Assembly: GCF_004328075.1 (NCBI RefSeq)
Contig: NZ_SJFN01000005.1
Location: 1-42,561, forward strand
DNA from: Siculibacillus lacustris
GTDB lineage: Bacteria > Pseudomonadota > Alphaproteobacteria > Rhizobiales > Ancalomicrobiaceae
DNA length: 42,561 bases
Direction of reading: 5' to 3'
Shown here: piece after piece, positions 26,409 to 36,540 of the stretch
Layout of the letters: the number at the start of each line of letters is the position of its first letter
How positions within the stretch are numbered: the stretch's first letter is position 1
Position numbers and translations under genes: made by a program
Notes under the pieces: model-generated
What the model saw: the letters and a program-made list of their open reading frames with translations, nothing else
Databases searched by the model: none
What the model was told of the DNA's origin: nothing

Positions 26409-26993
26409 ATGGCAAAGACCACAGAGCCCACGATCATCAAGAAATACGCAAATCGGCGGCTGTACAACACGGGGACGTCGTCCTACGTGACCCTCGAAGA
26501 CTTGGCGGAGATGGTCAAGCGCGAAGAAATCTTCGTCGTCTACGACGCCAAGAGCGGTGACGACATCACCCGCTCGGTTCTCACCCAGATCATCTTCGAA
26601 CAGGAAGGTAAGGGCGGGCAGAATCTTCTGCCGATCGCCTTCCTCCGGCAATTGATCGGTTTCTACGGCGACAGCATGCAGAAGCTGGTGCCGAGTTACC
26701 TGGAATTCTCCATCGACAGCCTGACCCGCGAGCAGGGCAAGTTCCGCGAGCAGATGGCCTCCGCCTTCCCCGGCAACGCCCTGGAAGCCATGGAGGAGCA
26801 GGTCCGGCGCAACTCCGAGCTGTTCGAACGCACCATGCGGATGTTCTCGCCCTTCGCGGCGATCATCCCGGAGACCGGCGCCGCCGCGGCGCCCGCCGCG
26901 GCCGACCCGGCACCGAGCGAGCTCGATCTGCTCAAACAGCAGATGGACGAGATGAAGAAGCAGCTCGACGCGATCACCGCGGTCAAGAGCTGA
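26409..26993 (+). CDS. phaR: Polyhydroxyalkanoate synthesis repressor
   Basis: PhaR is a transcriptional regulator that senses polyhydroxybutyrate granules and controls phasin and PHB genes. The 194-aa protein has the PHB_acc N-terminal DNA-binding domain (IIKKYANRRLYNTGTSSYVTLEDLA, residues 9-33, on to about 68) and the following PHB accumulation domain (FLRQLIGFYGDSMQKLVPSYLE). An Ala/Pro-rich linker (about residues 158-168) leads to a C-terminal amphipathic, coiled-coil-like helix, LLKQQMDEMKKQLDAI. It is divergent from phaA. Confidence 0.95.
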   Translation: MAKTTEPTIIKKYANRRLYNTGTSSYVTLEDLAEMVKREEIFVVYDAKSGDDITRSVLTQIIFEQEGKGGQNLLPIAFLRQLIGFYGDSMQKLVPSYLEFSIDSLTREQGKFREQMASAFPGNALEAMEEQVRRNSELFERTMRMFSPFAAIIPETGAAAAPAAADPAPSELDLLKQQMDEMKKQLDAITAVKS

Positions 26994-27049
26994 CGCGTCG
27001 GCGCCGTCGTCGAACCGGGCGAAAGGCGCGCGAATCGGCGGCGCCTTCG

Positions 27050-27077
27050 TTGACATTGCGACGTCCGTCCGTATAGT
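27050..27077 (+). promoter_or_regulatory. Strong promoter for rplU-rpmA
   Basis: TTGACA (27050-27055, perfect), a 16-base spacer and TATAGT (27072-27077, 5 of 6) form the best sigma-70-type promoter in the window. Transcription would start near 27084, giving an untranslated leader of about 300 bases before rplU. Confidence 0.75.
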
Positions 27078-27083
27078 CGCCGC

Positions 27084-27383
27084 CATTCGCGAAGGGCCGG
27101 GAGTTTTCCGGTCTCGAGCGCTGCCCGAGGCTCATCGGCCACCGGACCTGTTCCCCCGTCGCGGTCTGACCGAGACGGACCGGGAATCGGGCCGGGCATG
27201 GCCGTTTCCAAGCCCGTGCGACGATGCGACCGTTCCGGAAGTAGCTTCCGGACGGGGCGGGAGGCTCCTCGCGGAGCGACCCCGCGTCTCGCGTCGGAAC
27301 CCGTCGAGACCGGTTCGCCGGACCTCGTGGGCCACCGCACGGCGCCGAAGGGCGCGTGTGAGAAGAACGAGGCAAGTAAAGAC
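27084..27383 (+). promoter_or_regulatory. Long structured 5' leader of rplU
   Basis: These 300 bases lie between the predicted transcription start and the rplU ATG and contain no convincing gene. Hairpins include tccggaag/cttccgga (27234-27241 and 27245-27252) with a 3-base loop, plus several smaller G+C-rich dyads. Ribosomal protein leaders often mediate autoregulation, so a feedback role is possible; no known leader family is recognised here. Confidence 0.45.
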
Positions 27384-27692
27384 ATGTTCGCGGTCATCAA
27401 GACGGGCGGCAAGCAGTACAAAGTCGCCACCGACGACGTGATCACCATCGAACGGCTCCAGGGCGAAGCCGGCGACGTGATCACCTTCGATGAAGTTCTC
27501 CTGATCGGTGGCGAGACCACCGTGGTCGGAGCTCCGGTGATTTCCGGCGCCTCCGTCTCGGCCACCCTGGTCGAGCAGAGCCGCGCCAAGAAGGTGATCA
27601 TCTTCAAGAAGCGCCGCCGCAAGAGCTGGCGCAAGAAGGAAGGTCATCGCCAGGATCAGTCCGTGGTGAAGATCACCGCGATCAACGCCTGA
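27384..27692 (+). CDS. rplU: 50S ribosomal protein L21
   Basis: L21 is a 102-aa large-subunit protein that binds 23S rRNA near L20. MFAVIKTGGKQYKV at the N-terminus, VEQSRAKKVIIFKKRRRKSWRKKEGHRQ and the terminal KITAINA are classic. The frame is open upstream but the ATG at 27384 matches the family start exactly. rpmA follows 105 bases later, after a short hairpin with ttcg loop (27701-27718). Confidence 0.97.
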   Translation: MFAVIKTGGKQYKVATDDVITIERLQGEAGDVITFDEVLLIGGETTVVGAPVISGASVSATLVEQSRAKKVIIFKKRRRKSWRKKEGHRQDQSVVKITAINA

Positions 27693-27797
27693 TCCGACCG
27701 CGACCGGTTCGCCGGTCGATCCCATTGACGACGCTTCCCCCGATGTCCGCGATGCTGCGACCGGGTCGGACGCGAGAGAAACCGAAGGAGCACCGAA

Positions 27798-28079
27798 ATG
27801 GCTCACAAAAAGGCAGGCGGCTCGTCCCGCAACGGCCGCGATTCCGAGTCCAAGCGTCTCGGCATCAAGAAGTTCGGCGATCAGGCCGTGATTCCGGGCA
27901 ACATCATCGCCCGTCAGCGCGGCACCAAGTGGCATCCCGGCACCGGCGTCGGCATGGGCACCGACCATACGATCTTCGCCGTGACCACCGGCCGCGTACA
28001 GTTCCGAGCCAAAGCCAACGGCCGCATCTATATTTCCGTCATGCCGAATACGGCCCCGACGGCTGCGGCAGCGGAGTAA
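27798..28079 (+). CDS. rpmA: 50S ribosomal protein L27
   Basis: L27 (93 aa) sits at the peptidyl-transferase centre, where its N-terminal tail contacts t[23 protein letters not shown] at the N-terminus and [13 protein letters not shown] are invariant-type sequences. aaggagc precedes the ATG at good spacing. It ends the ribosomal pair; the terminator structure at 28098-28210 separates it from the GNAT gene. Confidence 0.97.
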   Translation: MAHKKAGGSSRNGRDSESKRLGIKKFGDQAVIPGNIIARQRGTKWHPGTGVGMGTDHTIFAVTTGRVQFRAKANGRIYISVMPNTAPTAAAAE

Positions 28080-28097
28080 CCCGGCGAATGATCCTAC

Positions 28098-28129
28098 GAT
28101 CCGCCGGTGTCCCATCGACCCGGCGGATC
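28098..28129 (+). repeat. First hairpin downstream of rpmA
   Basis: gatccgccgg (28098-28107) and ccggcggatc (28120-28129) form a perfect 10-base stem with a 12-base loop. Bases 28106-28116, mostly loop, are exactly complementary to 28179-28189 in the downstream terminator, allowing an alternative or pseudoknot pairing. Confidence 0.7.
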
Positions 28130-28172
28130 TGAAGGACCGTCGATCTCGAGAGCCCCCGGGGGGCGAAGCGAG

Positions 28173-28210
28173 AGGGGAGATGGGACACCATCCTCCCCCT
28201 TTTCGTTTTT
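28173..28210 (+). terminator. Intrinsic terminator of rplU-rpmA
   Basis: ggggagatgg (28174-28183) pairs with ccatcctcccc (28188-28198) with one bulged base, and is followed by cttttcgttttt (28199-28210). It lies about 95 bases beyond the rpmA stop and 50 bases before the GNAT gene. Confidence 0.75.
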
Positions 28211-28242
28211 CCGCCCCCTTCTGCCGGCACGTTCGGCAGTGA

Positions 28243-30048
<1,806 letters not shown>

Positions 30049-30133
30049 GGCCCGCACGCCTCCCCGTCGCCGCTCCCCGTCCGATGCAGGCCCCGCCTGC
30101 CCGCGCGACGCTTGATCCCGGCCCCGAACGCGC

Positions 30134-30241
30134 CTAGAGCGGTTTCCGATCCGATCGATCGGATCGAAAACCACTCCCGATCTCAGTTGGAGCAAGTTCT
30201 GGTCGATCAGACTGGTTCAGCCTGATCGGAACATGCTCTAA
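30134..30241 (-). repeat. Intergenic structured repeat, copy A (108 bp)
   Basis: Read on the minus strand it starts TTAGAGCATGTTCCGATC and ends GAAACCGCTCTAG, so the ends are inverted (TTAGAGC and GCTCTAG). Inside are two hairpins: GATCAG/CTGATC and the palindromic core GATCCGATC/GATCGGATC. It aligns with 6955-7059. It fills most of the gap between obgE and proB; no gene lies here. Confidence 0.78.
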
Positions 30242-30315
30242 GTGCGGTCGGACCCGTCGGAAATCGCCACGTCCCGCGTGATCGCCGGCTCCGCTCCGCC
30301 CAACCGGTTCCAGCC

Positions 30316-31437
30316 ATGAAGCGCCGCCTCGAAGACTACCGCCGCATCGTCGTCAAGATCGGTTCCGCCCTGCTCGTCGACAAGGCGACCGGCGATGTCC
30401 ATGCCGCCTGGCTGGAGAGCCTCGCCACCGACGTCGCCGGCCTCGCCGCCGCCGGCTGCGAGATCCTGCTGGTTTCTTCCGGCGCCATCGCGCTCGGCCG
30501 CGGTCGCCTCGGCCTGCCGCGCCGCCGTCTGGCGCTCGAACAGAGTCAGGCCGCCGCCGCGGTCGGCCAGATCGCCCTGGCGCGCGCCTATTCCGAGATC
30601 CTCGGCACCCACGGATTCACCGCCGCCCAGGTCCTGCTGACCCTCGACGACACCGAGGACCGGCGCCGCTATCTCAATGCCCGGGCGACCCTGACCACCC
30701 TGCTCGAGCGCCGGGCGATCCCGATCATCAACGAGAACGACACCGTCGCCACCACCGAGATCCGCTACGGCGACAACGATCGGCTGGCCGCCCGCGTCGC
30801 CACCATGATCGGCGCCGACTGTCTGGTGCTGCTGTCCGACATCGACGGCCTCTACACCGCCCCGCCGGCTCACGATCCGAGCGCCACCCTGATCCCGCTG
30901 GTCGAGAAGATCACCCCCGAGATCGAGGCGATGGCCGGCGGCGCCGGGTCGGAACTGTCGCGCGGCGGCATGAAGACCAAGATCGACGCCGGCAAGATCG
31001 CCACCGACGGCGGCACCGCGATGGTCATCACCCTGGGCAAGCGCCTGCACCCGCTCGCGGCGATCTCCGCCGGCGCCAACGCCACCTGGTTCCTGCCCGC
31101 CGCCGACCCGGTCGCCGCCCGCAAGAAGTGGATCGCCGGATCGCTCGACGACCGCGGCGTGATCCACGTCGATGCCGGCGCCGCCCGGGCGCTGCGCTCC
31201 GGCAAGAGCCTGCTGCCCGCCGGCTGCACCACCGTCGACGGCGGCTTCCACCGCGGCGACACGGTGTTGATCGTCGGCCCGGACGGCGAAGAACTCGGCC
31301 GCGGCCTCATCGCCTTCGACGCGACCGACGCCGCCGCCATTCTCGGCCACAGGACCCAGGAAATCGAAGACATCCTGGGCTATACCGGACGCAAGGAGAT
31401 GATCCATCGCGATCATCTGGTGATGAGGGGAGAGTGA
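30316..31437 (+). CDS. proB: Glutamate 5-kinase
   Basis: ProB phosphorylates glutamate in the first step of proline synthesis and is normally feedback-inhibited by proline. The 373-aa protein has an amino-acid-kinase domain (VVKIGSALL at residue 12, [50 protein letters not shown]) and a C-terminal PUA domain (about residues 285-365). proA starts within the proB stop codon. The ribosome-binding site before this ATG is poor. Confidence 0.96.
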   Translation: MKRRLEDYRRIVVKIGSALLVDKATGDVHAAWLESLATDVAGLAAAGCEILLVSSGAIALGRGRLGLPRRRLALEQSQAAAAVGQIALARAYSEILGTHGFTAAQVLLTLDDTEDRRRYLNARATLTTLLERRAIPIINENDTVATTEIRYGDNDRLAARVATMIGADCLVLLSDIDGLYTAPPAHDPSATLIPLVEKITPEIEAMAGGAGSELSRGGMKTKIDAGKIATDGGTAMVITLGKRLHPLAAISAGANATWFLPAADPVAARKKWIAGSLDDRGVIHVDAGAARALRSGKSLLPAGCTTVDGGFHRGDTVLIVGPDGEELGRGLIAFDATDAAAILGHRTQEIEDILGYTGRKEMIHRDHLVMRGE

Positions 31438-32726
31438 TGGTCGCCGACACCGACACCCTGCGCGACGTCTCGGTCGAGACCGTCATGGACGACCTCGGCC
31501 GGCGCGCCCGCGTCGCCGCCCGCGCCCTGGCGCTGGCCCCGACCGCCGCCAAGAATGCCGCCCTCGCCGCCATGGCCGACGAGATCCGCGCCGCCGCACC
31601 GGCGATCCTCGCCGCCAACGCCGCCGATCTCGCCGACGCCCGCGCCAAGGGCCTGATCGCCAGCTTCATCGACCGGCTGACCCTCACCGGACCGCGCATC
31701 GCCGCGATGGCGGAAGGGTTGACCGCCGTCGCCGCTCTCCCCGACCCGGTCGGCCGGGTGCTCGCCGCCTGGGATCGGCCGAACGGCCTGAAGATCGAGC
31801 GCGTCGCCACCCCGATCGGCGTGATCGGCATCGTCTACGAGAGCCGGCCCAACGTCACGGCAGATGCCGGCGCCCTGTGCCTGAAGAGCGGCAACGCCGC
31901 CCTGCTGCGCGGCGGCTCCGACGGCTTCCGCTCGTCGGGGGCGATCGTCGCGGCGCTGCGCCGTGGCCTCGCGACCGCCGGCCTGCCCGAAGACGCGATC
32001 CAGCTGGTGCCGACCCGCGACCGCGCCGCGGTCGGGGCGATGCTCGCCGGCCTCTCCGGCAACATCGACGTGATCGTGCCGCGCGGCGGCAAGTCGCTGG
32101 TCGCCCGCGTCCAACAGGACGCCCGGGTGCCGGTGTTCTCCCACCTCGAGGGCATCTGCCACGTCTATGTCGACGCCGCCGCCGATCTCGCCATGGCGGT
32201 GCGGATCGTCGTCAACGCCAAGATGCGCCGCACCGGCATCTGCGGCGCCGCCGAGACGCTGCTCGTCGACCGCGCCTGCGCCGCCACCCATCTCGTGCCG
32301 ATCGTCGACGCCCTGAAGGCCGCCGGCTGCGAGATCCGCGCGTCCGCCGAGGTGCGCAAGCTCGTCCCCGACGCGGTTCCGGCGACCGCCGCCGACTGGT
32401 CGACCGAATATCTCGACGCGATCATCTCGGTCGCCCTGGTCGACGGCGTCGGCGGCGCCATCCGCCACATCGAGACCCACGGCTCGCACCACACCGAAGC
32501 GATCGTCACCGAGGATCCGGCGGCGGCCGAGCGTTTCCTCAATGAGATCGATTCGGCGATCCTGTTGTGGAACGCCTCGACCCAGTTCGCCGACGGCGGC
32601 GAATTCGGCATGGGCGGCGAGATCGGCATCGCCACTGGCAAGATGCACGCCCGCGGCCCGGTCGGGGTCGATCAGCTGGTGTCGTTCAAGTACCAGGTGC
32701 GCGGCACCGGTCAGACGCGTCCGTGA
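31437..32726 (+). CDS. proA: Glutamate-5-semialdehyde dehydrogenase (gamma-glutamyl phosphate reductase)
   Basis: ProA reduces gamma-glutamyl phosphate with NADPH to glutamate semialdehyde, the step after ProB. The 429-aa aldehyde-dehydrogenase-fold protein has [24 protein letters not shown], the catalytic-cysteine motif [14 protein letters not shown], and [10 protein letters not shown] and [27 protein letters not shown] near the C-terminus. Its ATG overlaps the last base of proB (TGATG) and agggga lies upstream, so translation is coupled. Confidence 0.96.
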   Translation: MVADTDTLRDVSVETVMDDLGRRARVAARALALAPTAAKNAALAAMADEIRAAAPAILAANAADLADARAKGLIASFIDRLTLTGPRIAAMAEGLTAVAALPDPVGRVLAAWDRPNGLKIERVATPIGVIGIVYESRPNVTADAGALCLKSGNAALLRGGSDGFRSSGAIVAALRRGLATAGLPEDAIQLVPTRDRAAVGAMLAGLSGNIDVIVPRGGKSLVARVQQDARVPVFSHLEGICHVYVDAAADLAMAVRIVVNAKMRRTGICGAAETLLVDRACAATHLVPIVDALKAAGCEIRASAEVRKLVPDAVPATAADWSTEYLDAIISVALVDGVGGAIRHIETHGSHHTEAIVTEDPAAAERFLNEIDSAILLWNASTQFADGGEFGMGGEIGIATGKMHARGPVGVDQLVSFKYQVRGTGQTRP

Positions 32727-33376
32727 CGGCGCCCGACCGCCCCGATCGGGACGGCGAGCCGCCGGTCGCCGCGGCCGATCTGCGGATCCCGCCGACGGCT
32801 CCCGGCCTGCGCATCGGCCTGCTCGGCGGCTCGTTCAACCCGCCCCATCGCGGCCATTTCCACGTCGCCGAGACGGCCCTGGCCCGCCTCGGCCTCGACG
32901 CTCTGTGGGTGATGGTGACGCCCGGCAATCCCCTGAAGCCGCGCGACGACCTGCCGTCGCTCGCCACCCGGATCGACGCCGCCCGCCGCCTGATGGATCA
33001 CCCGCGCATCACCGTCACCGCCTTCGAGGCGCACTTCGGTTCGCCCTATACTTGGCGGACGGTCGAGCGGCTGGCGGCGATGCACCCGCAGGTCCGCTTC
33101 GTCTGGGTGATGGGCGCCGACAATCTCGCGAGCTTCCATCGCTGGCAGCACTGGCGGCGCATCGCCGGCACCGTGCCGATCGCCGTGATCGACCGCCCCG
33201 GCGCCTCGATGACCCCCCTGTCGGCGCCGGCCGCCCTGGCCTATGCCCGCCATCGACTGCCGGAGATCGACGCGGCGCGCCTCGCCGATCGCCCGGCGCC
33301 GGCCTGGACCTTCCTGCACGCCCCGCGCAACGCCCTGTCCTCGACCGACCTGCGCCGCCGCGGGCTCGCCGGGTGA
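32723..33376 (+). CDS. nadD: Nicotinate-nucleotide adenylyltransferase
   Basis: NadD adenylates nicotinate mononucleotide in NAD synthesis. The 217-aa protein has the nucleotidyltransferase signature [11 protein letters not shown] at residues 35-45, [18 protein letters not shown] and the C-terminal SSTDLRRRG. The start is taken as GTG at 32723, overlapping the proA stop by 4 bases (GTGA); the first 29 residues form a Pro/Asp-rich extension. In related genomes rsfS normally follows; here the next gene is a leftward orphan with a 4-base gap. Confidence 0.93.
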   Translation: MTAPDRPDRDGEPPVAAADLRIPPTAPGLRIGLLGGSFNPPHRGHFHVAETALARLGLDALWVMVTPGNPLKPRDDLPSLATRIDAARRLMDHPRITVTAFEAHFGSPYTWRTVERLAAMHPQVRFVWVMGADNLASFHRWQHWRRIAGTVPIAVIDRPGASMTPLSAPAALAYARHRLPEIDAARLADRPAPAWTFLHAPRNALSSTDLRRRGLAG

Positions 33377-33380
33377 GAAT

Positions 33381-34235
33381 TCAGTGCAGTCGGGCCTTGA
33401 TCATCGGCCCCGGCGGCGTGATCACCAGAAAGTCCTTCGGTGAAGCAACGGCCCTGACATCGCCGAGAACATCGGCGCCGGCAATAGTCTGAAGCTGGAA
33501 CGAAAATCCGAGCCTCGCCTCCGTCTCGGAATCGGCGATCTCCTCCGAATCCAAGATCAGCGTCACGAAGGTGAAGGGTACATCCAGCCACTTCAAGGCG
33601 GAGGTCACCCTCTCTGTGGTTTTCAACGCAAGTGTGAGGACTTTCTTGATACGCGCCCTGATTGGAGCAGGCACGCCTTTGAAGTGGGAGAGCCGCGCCA
33701 CCAGCCATTCGCGATTCTTGGCAACCCAGGCCGTCACGACCGCGGGCGCGCCCTTGCCGAGGATGATTCCAAGGGCTTCATCTGAATTCTTAGCTTCTGA
33801 CAAACTATGGAGAAAGTCCAAAAACTCAAAATGCTTCTTACCTTTCGCACCTAGATGGTCCTTGAACCCATCTTTCAGCACATCGACGAATTTTTCTCGA
33901 ACCGCGTCTTTCGGATCCTCCGGAACACCCAGCATCTCCTTTAGGACGTAATGGGCGAGGCCCTTGGATTCCTCCTCGATGGAGGCCCCGCCGAGCCACC
34001 CCTTGCTCTTACCATAGGCGAGATATCGAGCGTGAAGACAGCCCCAGAGGGCGTAGCGTTCCTCCACGGTCGGTCTCTGCCGAATCAGATTGATCGCCCG
34101 ATCGAGTCGGTCGAAGAAAATCTTGCCGACATCCCCCTTCACTAACCCCGCCGTCACTGTGTCGAGGTAGTGATCCATGGATTGGGGGGGCGGTGGAAGG
34201 AAGCGAACGGGAGACTTCGGCAACGATTGGGACAT
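33381..34235 (-). CDS. Orphan hypothetical protein in low-G+C DNA, 284 aa
   Basis: I do not recognise this protein. The DNA is strikingly A+T-rich for this window (33781-33840 has 20 G/C in 60 bases), and lysine codons are frequent, pointing to recent acquisition. After a Pro-rich N-terminus (FLPPPPQS, residues 12-19) it looks mainly helical and charged (KDAVREKFVDVLKDGFKDHL); a hydrophobic stretch, WLDVPFTFVTLIL, lies near residue 215 and the last 60 residues look like beta strands. There is no signal peptide. The ATG at 34235 has gagg 9 bases upstream; the ATG at 34178 has none. It sits where rsfS would be expected. Confidence 0.72.
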   Translation of the reverse strand: MSQSLPKSPVRFLPPPPQSMDHYLDTVTAGLVKGDVGKIFFDRLDRAINLIRQRPTVEERYALWGCLHARYLAYGKSKGWLGGASIEEESKGLAHYVLKEMLGVPEDPKDAVREKFVDVLKDGFKDHLGAKGKKHFEFLDFLHSLSEAKNSDEALGIILGKGAPAVVTAWVAKNREWLVARLSHFKGVPAPIRARIKKVLTLALKTTERVTSALKWLDVPFTFVTLILDSEEIADSETEARLGFSFQLQTIAGADVLGDVRAVASPKDFLVITPPGPMIKARLH

Positions 34236-34384
34236 CGTCGAACACCTCGATCGAAATGGCCGGCCAGCGAGCAAATTCCAACGCTCGGCCCTCAAACATG
34301 CAGACCGTAAATTGTCAGACCGGCGGTTGCAAGGCGTTACGATACAGGGGGCGTCCAGACCGTTTTCCGCAAACCCGACCGCGC
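34236..34384. other. A+T-richer gap upstream of the orphan gene
   Basis: This gap separates the LysR gene 3' end from the orphan gene and should carry the orphan promoter. On the minus strand ttgcaa followed by gacaatttacgg is a possible but weak -35/-10 region. No terminal repeats or target-site duplication were found by eye at either side of the orphan gene. Confidence 0.3.
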
Positions 34385-35302
34385 TCACCCCGCGGGCGGC
34401 GCGGCGACCACCAGATGGGCGAGGAAGGCGGCGGCGACGCGGTTCTCGGCTTCGCCGTCGGTGCCGCGGAAGGCCACCGCCAGTTCCCAGCACGGTTCCT
34501 GATCGGGCCGGATCGCCGCCACCGCGATCGGCGGCTGACCGCCGTCGCCCTGGCGCACCGCGGCGATCGATTCGGGCACCAGGGCGATCCCCAGCCCCTG
34601 CGCCGCCAGATCGAGCACGATAGCCGGATCGTTGACCTCGAAGCCGATCCGCCGCGTCAGCCCCGCCGCCGCGAAGGCCCGATCGACCAGCCGCCGCAGG
34701 CCCCAGTCGGGTTTCAGTTCGACGAAGATCTCCTGGGCGAGCTCGGCGAGCGCGATGTCTTCGGCCCCGGCCAGACGGTGATCCGGCGCACAGGCCACCA
34801 CCAAGCCTTCGCAGGCGATCATCCGCATCGTCACCCCCGGCGGCAGCGGCTCGCGCGGCTGGGTGAAGGCGACGTCGAAACGGCCGTCGCGGACCTCCTC
34901 GAACAGCGGCGTCGAGCCGTCGAAGGCGAGGTCGATCTCGATGCCTTCGTGGGCGGCGCGGAAACGGCCGAGCGATCGGGCGAGGTCGACGAAGGGCGCC
35001 GGGTTCTGGATCGCCGCGATGCGCAGCCGGCCGCGGGACAGCCCGTGCACGTCGGTCACCGCCTGACGGGCGTTGCGCACCGTCTCCAGCACCCGCCGCG
35101 CCTCGCCGAGCAACACTTCGCCGGCCGGCGTGAGGTCGACCCGCCGGGTCGAACGCAGGAACAGCGGCCCGCCGAGCTCTTCCTCGAGGCCGCGGATCGC
35201 CGCCGACAGGCCCGACTGCACCATGTTGAGCCGGCGCGCCGCGCGGGTGAAGTGGCGCTCCTCGGCGACCACCACGAACTGTTCGAGCTGTTTGAGATCC
35301 AA
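34385..35302 (-). CDS. LysR-family transcriptional regulator
   Basis: This 305-aa regulator has the N-terminal winged helix-turn-helix (LKQLEQFVVVAEERHFTRAARRLNMVQSGLSAAIRGLEEELGGPLFLRSTR) and a type 2 periplasmic-binding-like effector domain. No ATG is available; I use TTG at 35302, which gives the usual LysR opening (M)DLKQLEQF. GTG at 35347 or TTG at 35341 are alternatives, but would overlap a candidate operator. It is divergent from the aldo/keto reductase gene, the standard layout for a LysR protein and its target. The inducer is unknown. Confidence 0.88.
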   Translation of the reverse strand: MDLKQLEQFVVVAEERHFTRAARRLNMVQSGLSAAIRGLEEELGGPLFLRSTRRVDLTPAGEVLLGEARRVLETVRNARQAVTDVHGLSRGRLRIAAIQNPAPFVDLARSLGRFRAAHEGIEIDLAFDGSTPLFEEVRDGRFDVAFTQPREPLPPGVTMRMIACEGLVVACAPDHRLAGAEDIALAELAQEIFVELKPDWGLRRLVDRAFAAAGLTRRIGFEVNDPAIVLDLAAQGLGIALVPESIAAVRQGDGGQPPIAVAAIRPDQEPCWELAVAFRGTDGEAENRVAAAFLAHLVVAAPPAG

Positions 35303-35319
35303 AGGGGCGTCCGCCGATG

Positions 35320-35355
35320 ATTGTTCGGATTGGATGCTCAATAACACCGTACAAT
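35320..35355. promoter_or_regulatory. Candidate LysR operator between the LysR and aldo/keto reductase genes
   Basis: attgttcgg (35320-35328) and ccgtacaat (35347-35355) form an inverted repeat with one mismatch and an 18-base spacer, in the A+T-rich part of the divergent gap. It lies about 40-75 bases upstream of the predicted reductase transcription start, the region where LysR proteins usually bind. Confidence 0.4.
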
Positions 35356-35360
35356 TCAAT

Positions 35361-35389
35361 TTGAAAGCTGAGACGTGAGCGGTTAGACC
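35361..35389 (+). promoter_or_regulatory. Putative promoter of the aldo/keto reductase gene
   Basis: TTGAAA (35361-35366), 17 bases, then TAGACC (35384-35389). The -35 is 5 of 6, the -10 is weak, as expected for an activated promoter. The leader would be about 80 bases. Confidence 0.4.
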
Positions 35390-35473
35390 TTTGGTCGGAG
35401 AGACCACCCGCCGCGGCTCGGCAACCGGCCGACCGCCGGCGAGACGTCTCGGCTCAACGAAGGATGAGAATCC

Positions 35474-36523
35474 ATGGAGTATCGCCTGCTCGGCCGCTCG
35501 GGCCTCAAGGTCTCGGCCCTGACGCTCGGAACCATGACCATCGGCGGCGGTGGCAAGTTCGCCCAGGTCGGCTCGGTCGACCTCGCCGGCGCCCGCCGCC
35601 TGATCGACACCGCCGTCGATGCCGGGGTCAATCTGATCGACACTGCCGACGTCTATTCCGCCGGCCTGTCCGAGGAGATCGTCGGCGAGGTTCTCGAACA
35701 TCGCTATGCCAAGGGCGTGCTGATCGCCACCAAGGCCCGCTACGCCATGGGCGACGGCCCCAACGATCGCGGCCTGTCGCGCCATCACCTGATCCGCGCC
35801 TGCGAAGCCAGCCTGAAGCGCCTGCGCACCGACGCCATCGACCTCTATCAGGTCCACCAGTGGGACGGCCTGACCCCGGTCGAGGAGATCATGGAAGCCC
35901 TCGACAGCCTCGTCCGCCAGGGCAAGGTCCGCTACGTCGGCTGTTCCAACTTCGCCGGCTGGCACATCATGAAGGCCCTCGGCGTCGCCGAACGCGACCA
36001 TCGCCAGCGCTTCGTCAGCCAGCAGATCCACTACACGCTGGAGGCCCGCGAGGCCGAATACGAACTGCTGCCGATCTCTCTCGACCAGGGCCTCGGCATC
36101 CTGGTGTGGAGCCCGCTGGCCGGCGGCCTGTTGTCCGGCAAGCATCGCCGCGACGTCAGCCCCGAAGGCACCCGGCTGCTGGCCGGCTGGCCGGAACCGC
36201 CGATCCGCGATCACGAGCGGTTGTGGACCATCGTCGACGAACTGGTGGCGATCGGCGACGCCCGCGGCGTCTCCGCCGCCCGCATCGCGCTCGCCTGGGT
36301 GATGTCGCGCCCGGCGGTTTCGACGGTGGTGATCGGCGCCCGCACCGAGGCGCAACTCCTCGACAACCTCGCCGCCGCCGAAGTGAAACTCGACGCCGAC
36401 GAACTCGCCCGCCTCGACGCCGTCAGCCGGCCGCCGCTGCTCTATCCCTATTGGCATCAGGCCTGGACCGCGTCCGACCGCCTCGGGCCGAGCGACCTGA
36501 TCCCGGCCGCCTCGCTGAAGTGA
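35474..36523 (+). CDS. Aldo/keto reductase
   Basis: This 349-aa NADPH-dependent oxidoreductase has a TIM-barrel aldo/keto reductase fold: RLLGRSGLKVSALTLGTMT at the N-terminus, DTADVYSAG (Asp, Tyr), VLIATKARY (Lys) and YQVHQWDG (His) give the catalytic tetrad, and VVIGARTEAQLLDNL is the C-terminal cofactor region. It differs from the Tas-like paralogue at 21553. The LysR regulator next door probably controls it. Substrate unknown. Confidence 0.9.
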   Translation: MEYRLLGRSGLKVSALTLGTMTIGGGGKFAQVGSVDLAGARRLIDTAVDAGVNLIDTADVYSAGLSEEIVGEVLEHRYAKGVLIATKARYAMGDGPNDRGLSRHHLIRACEASLKRLRTDAIDLYQVHQWDGLTPVEEIMEALDSLVRQGKVRYVGCSNFAGWHIMKALGVAERDHRQRFVSQQIHYTLEAREAEYELLPISLDQGLGILVWSPLAGGLLSGKHRRDVSPEGTRLLAGWPEPPIRDHERLWTIVDELVAIGDARGVSAARIALAWVMSRPAVSTVVIGARTEAQLLDNLAAAEVKLDADELARLDAVSRPPLLYPYWHQAWTASDRLGPSDLIPAASLK

Positions 36524-36540
36524 AATCGGCCCATGACCTC

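Noticed and set aside
27198-27383. N-terminal extension of L21 from the ATG at 27198
   Set aside because: The extra 62 residues are Arg/Gly-rich leader translation; the ATG at 27384 matches the L21 family start exactly.
28098-28210. Small RNA gene between rpmA and the GNAT gene
   Set aside because: The hairpins are better explained as the rpmA 3' end; no separate promoter was seen.
30134-30241. Insertion sequence remnant
   Set aside because: Despite inverted ends there is no transposase frame and no target duplication; it fits a short palindromic repeat.
33377-36540. Genomic island with integrase and attachment sites
   Set aside because: No integrase, transposase, tRNA or direct-repeat borders were found by eye; only base composition of one gene supports transfer.
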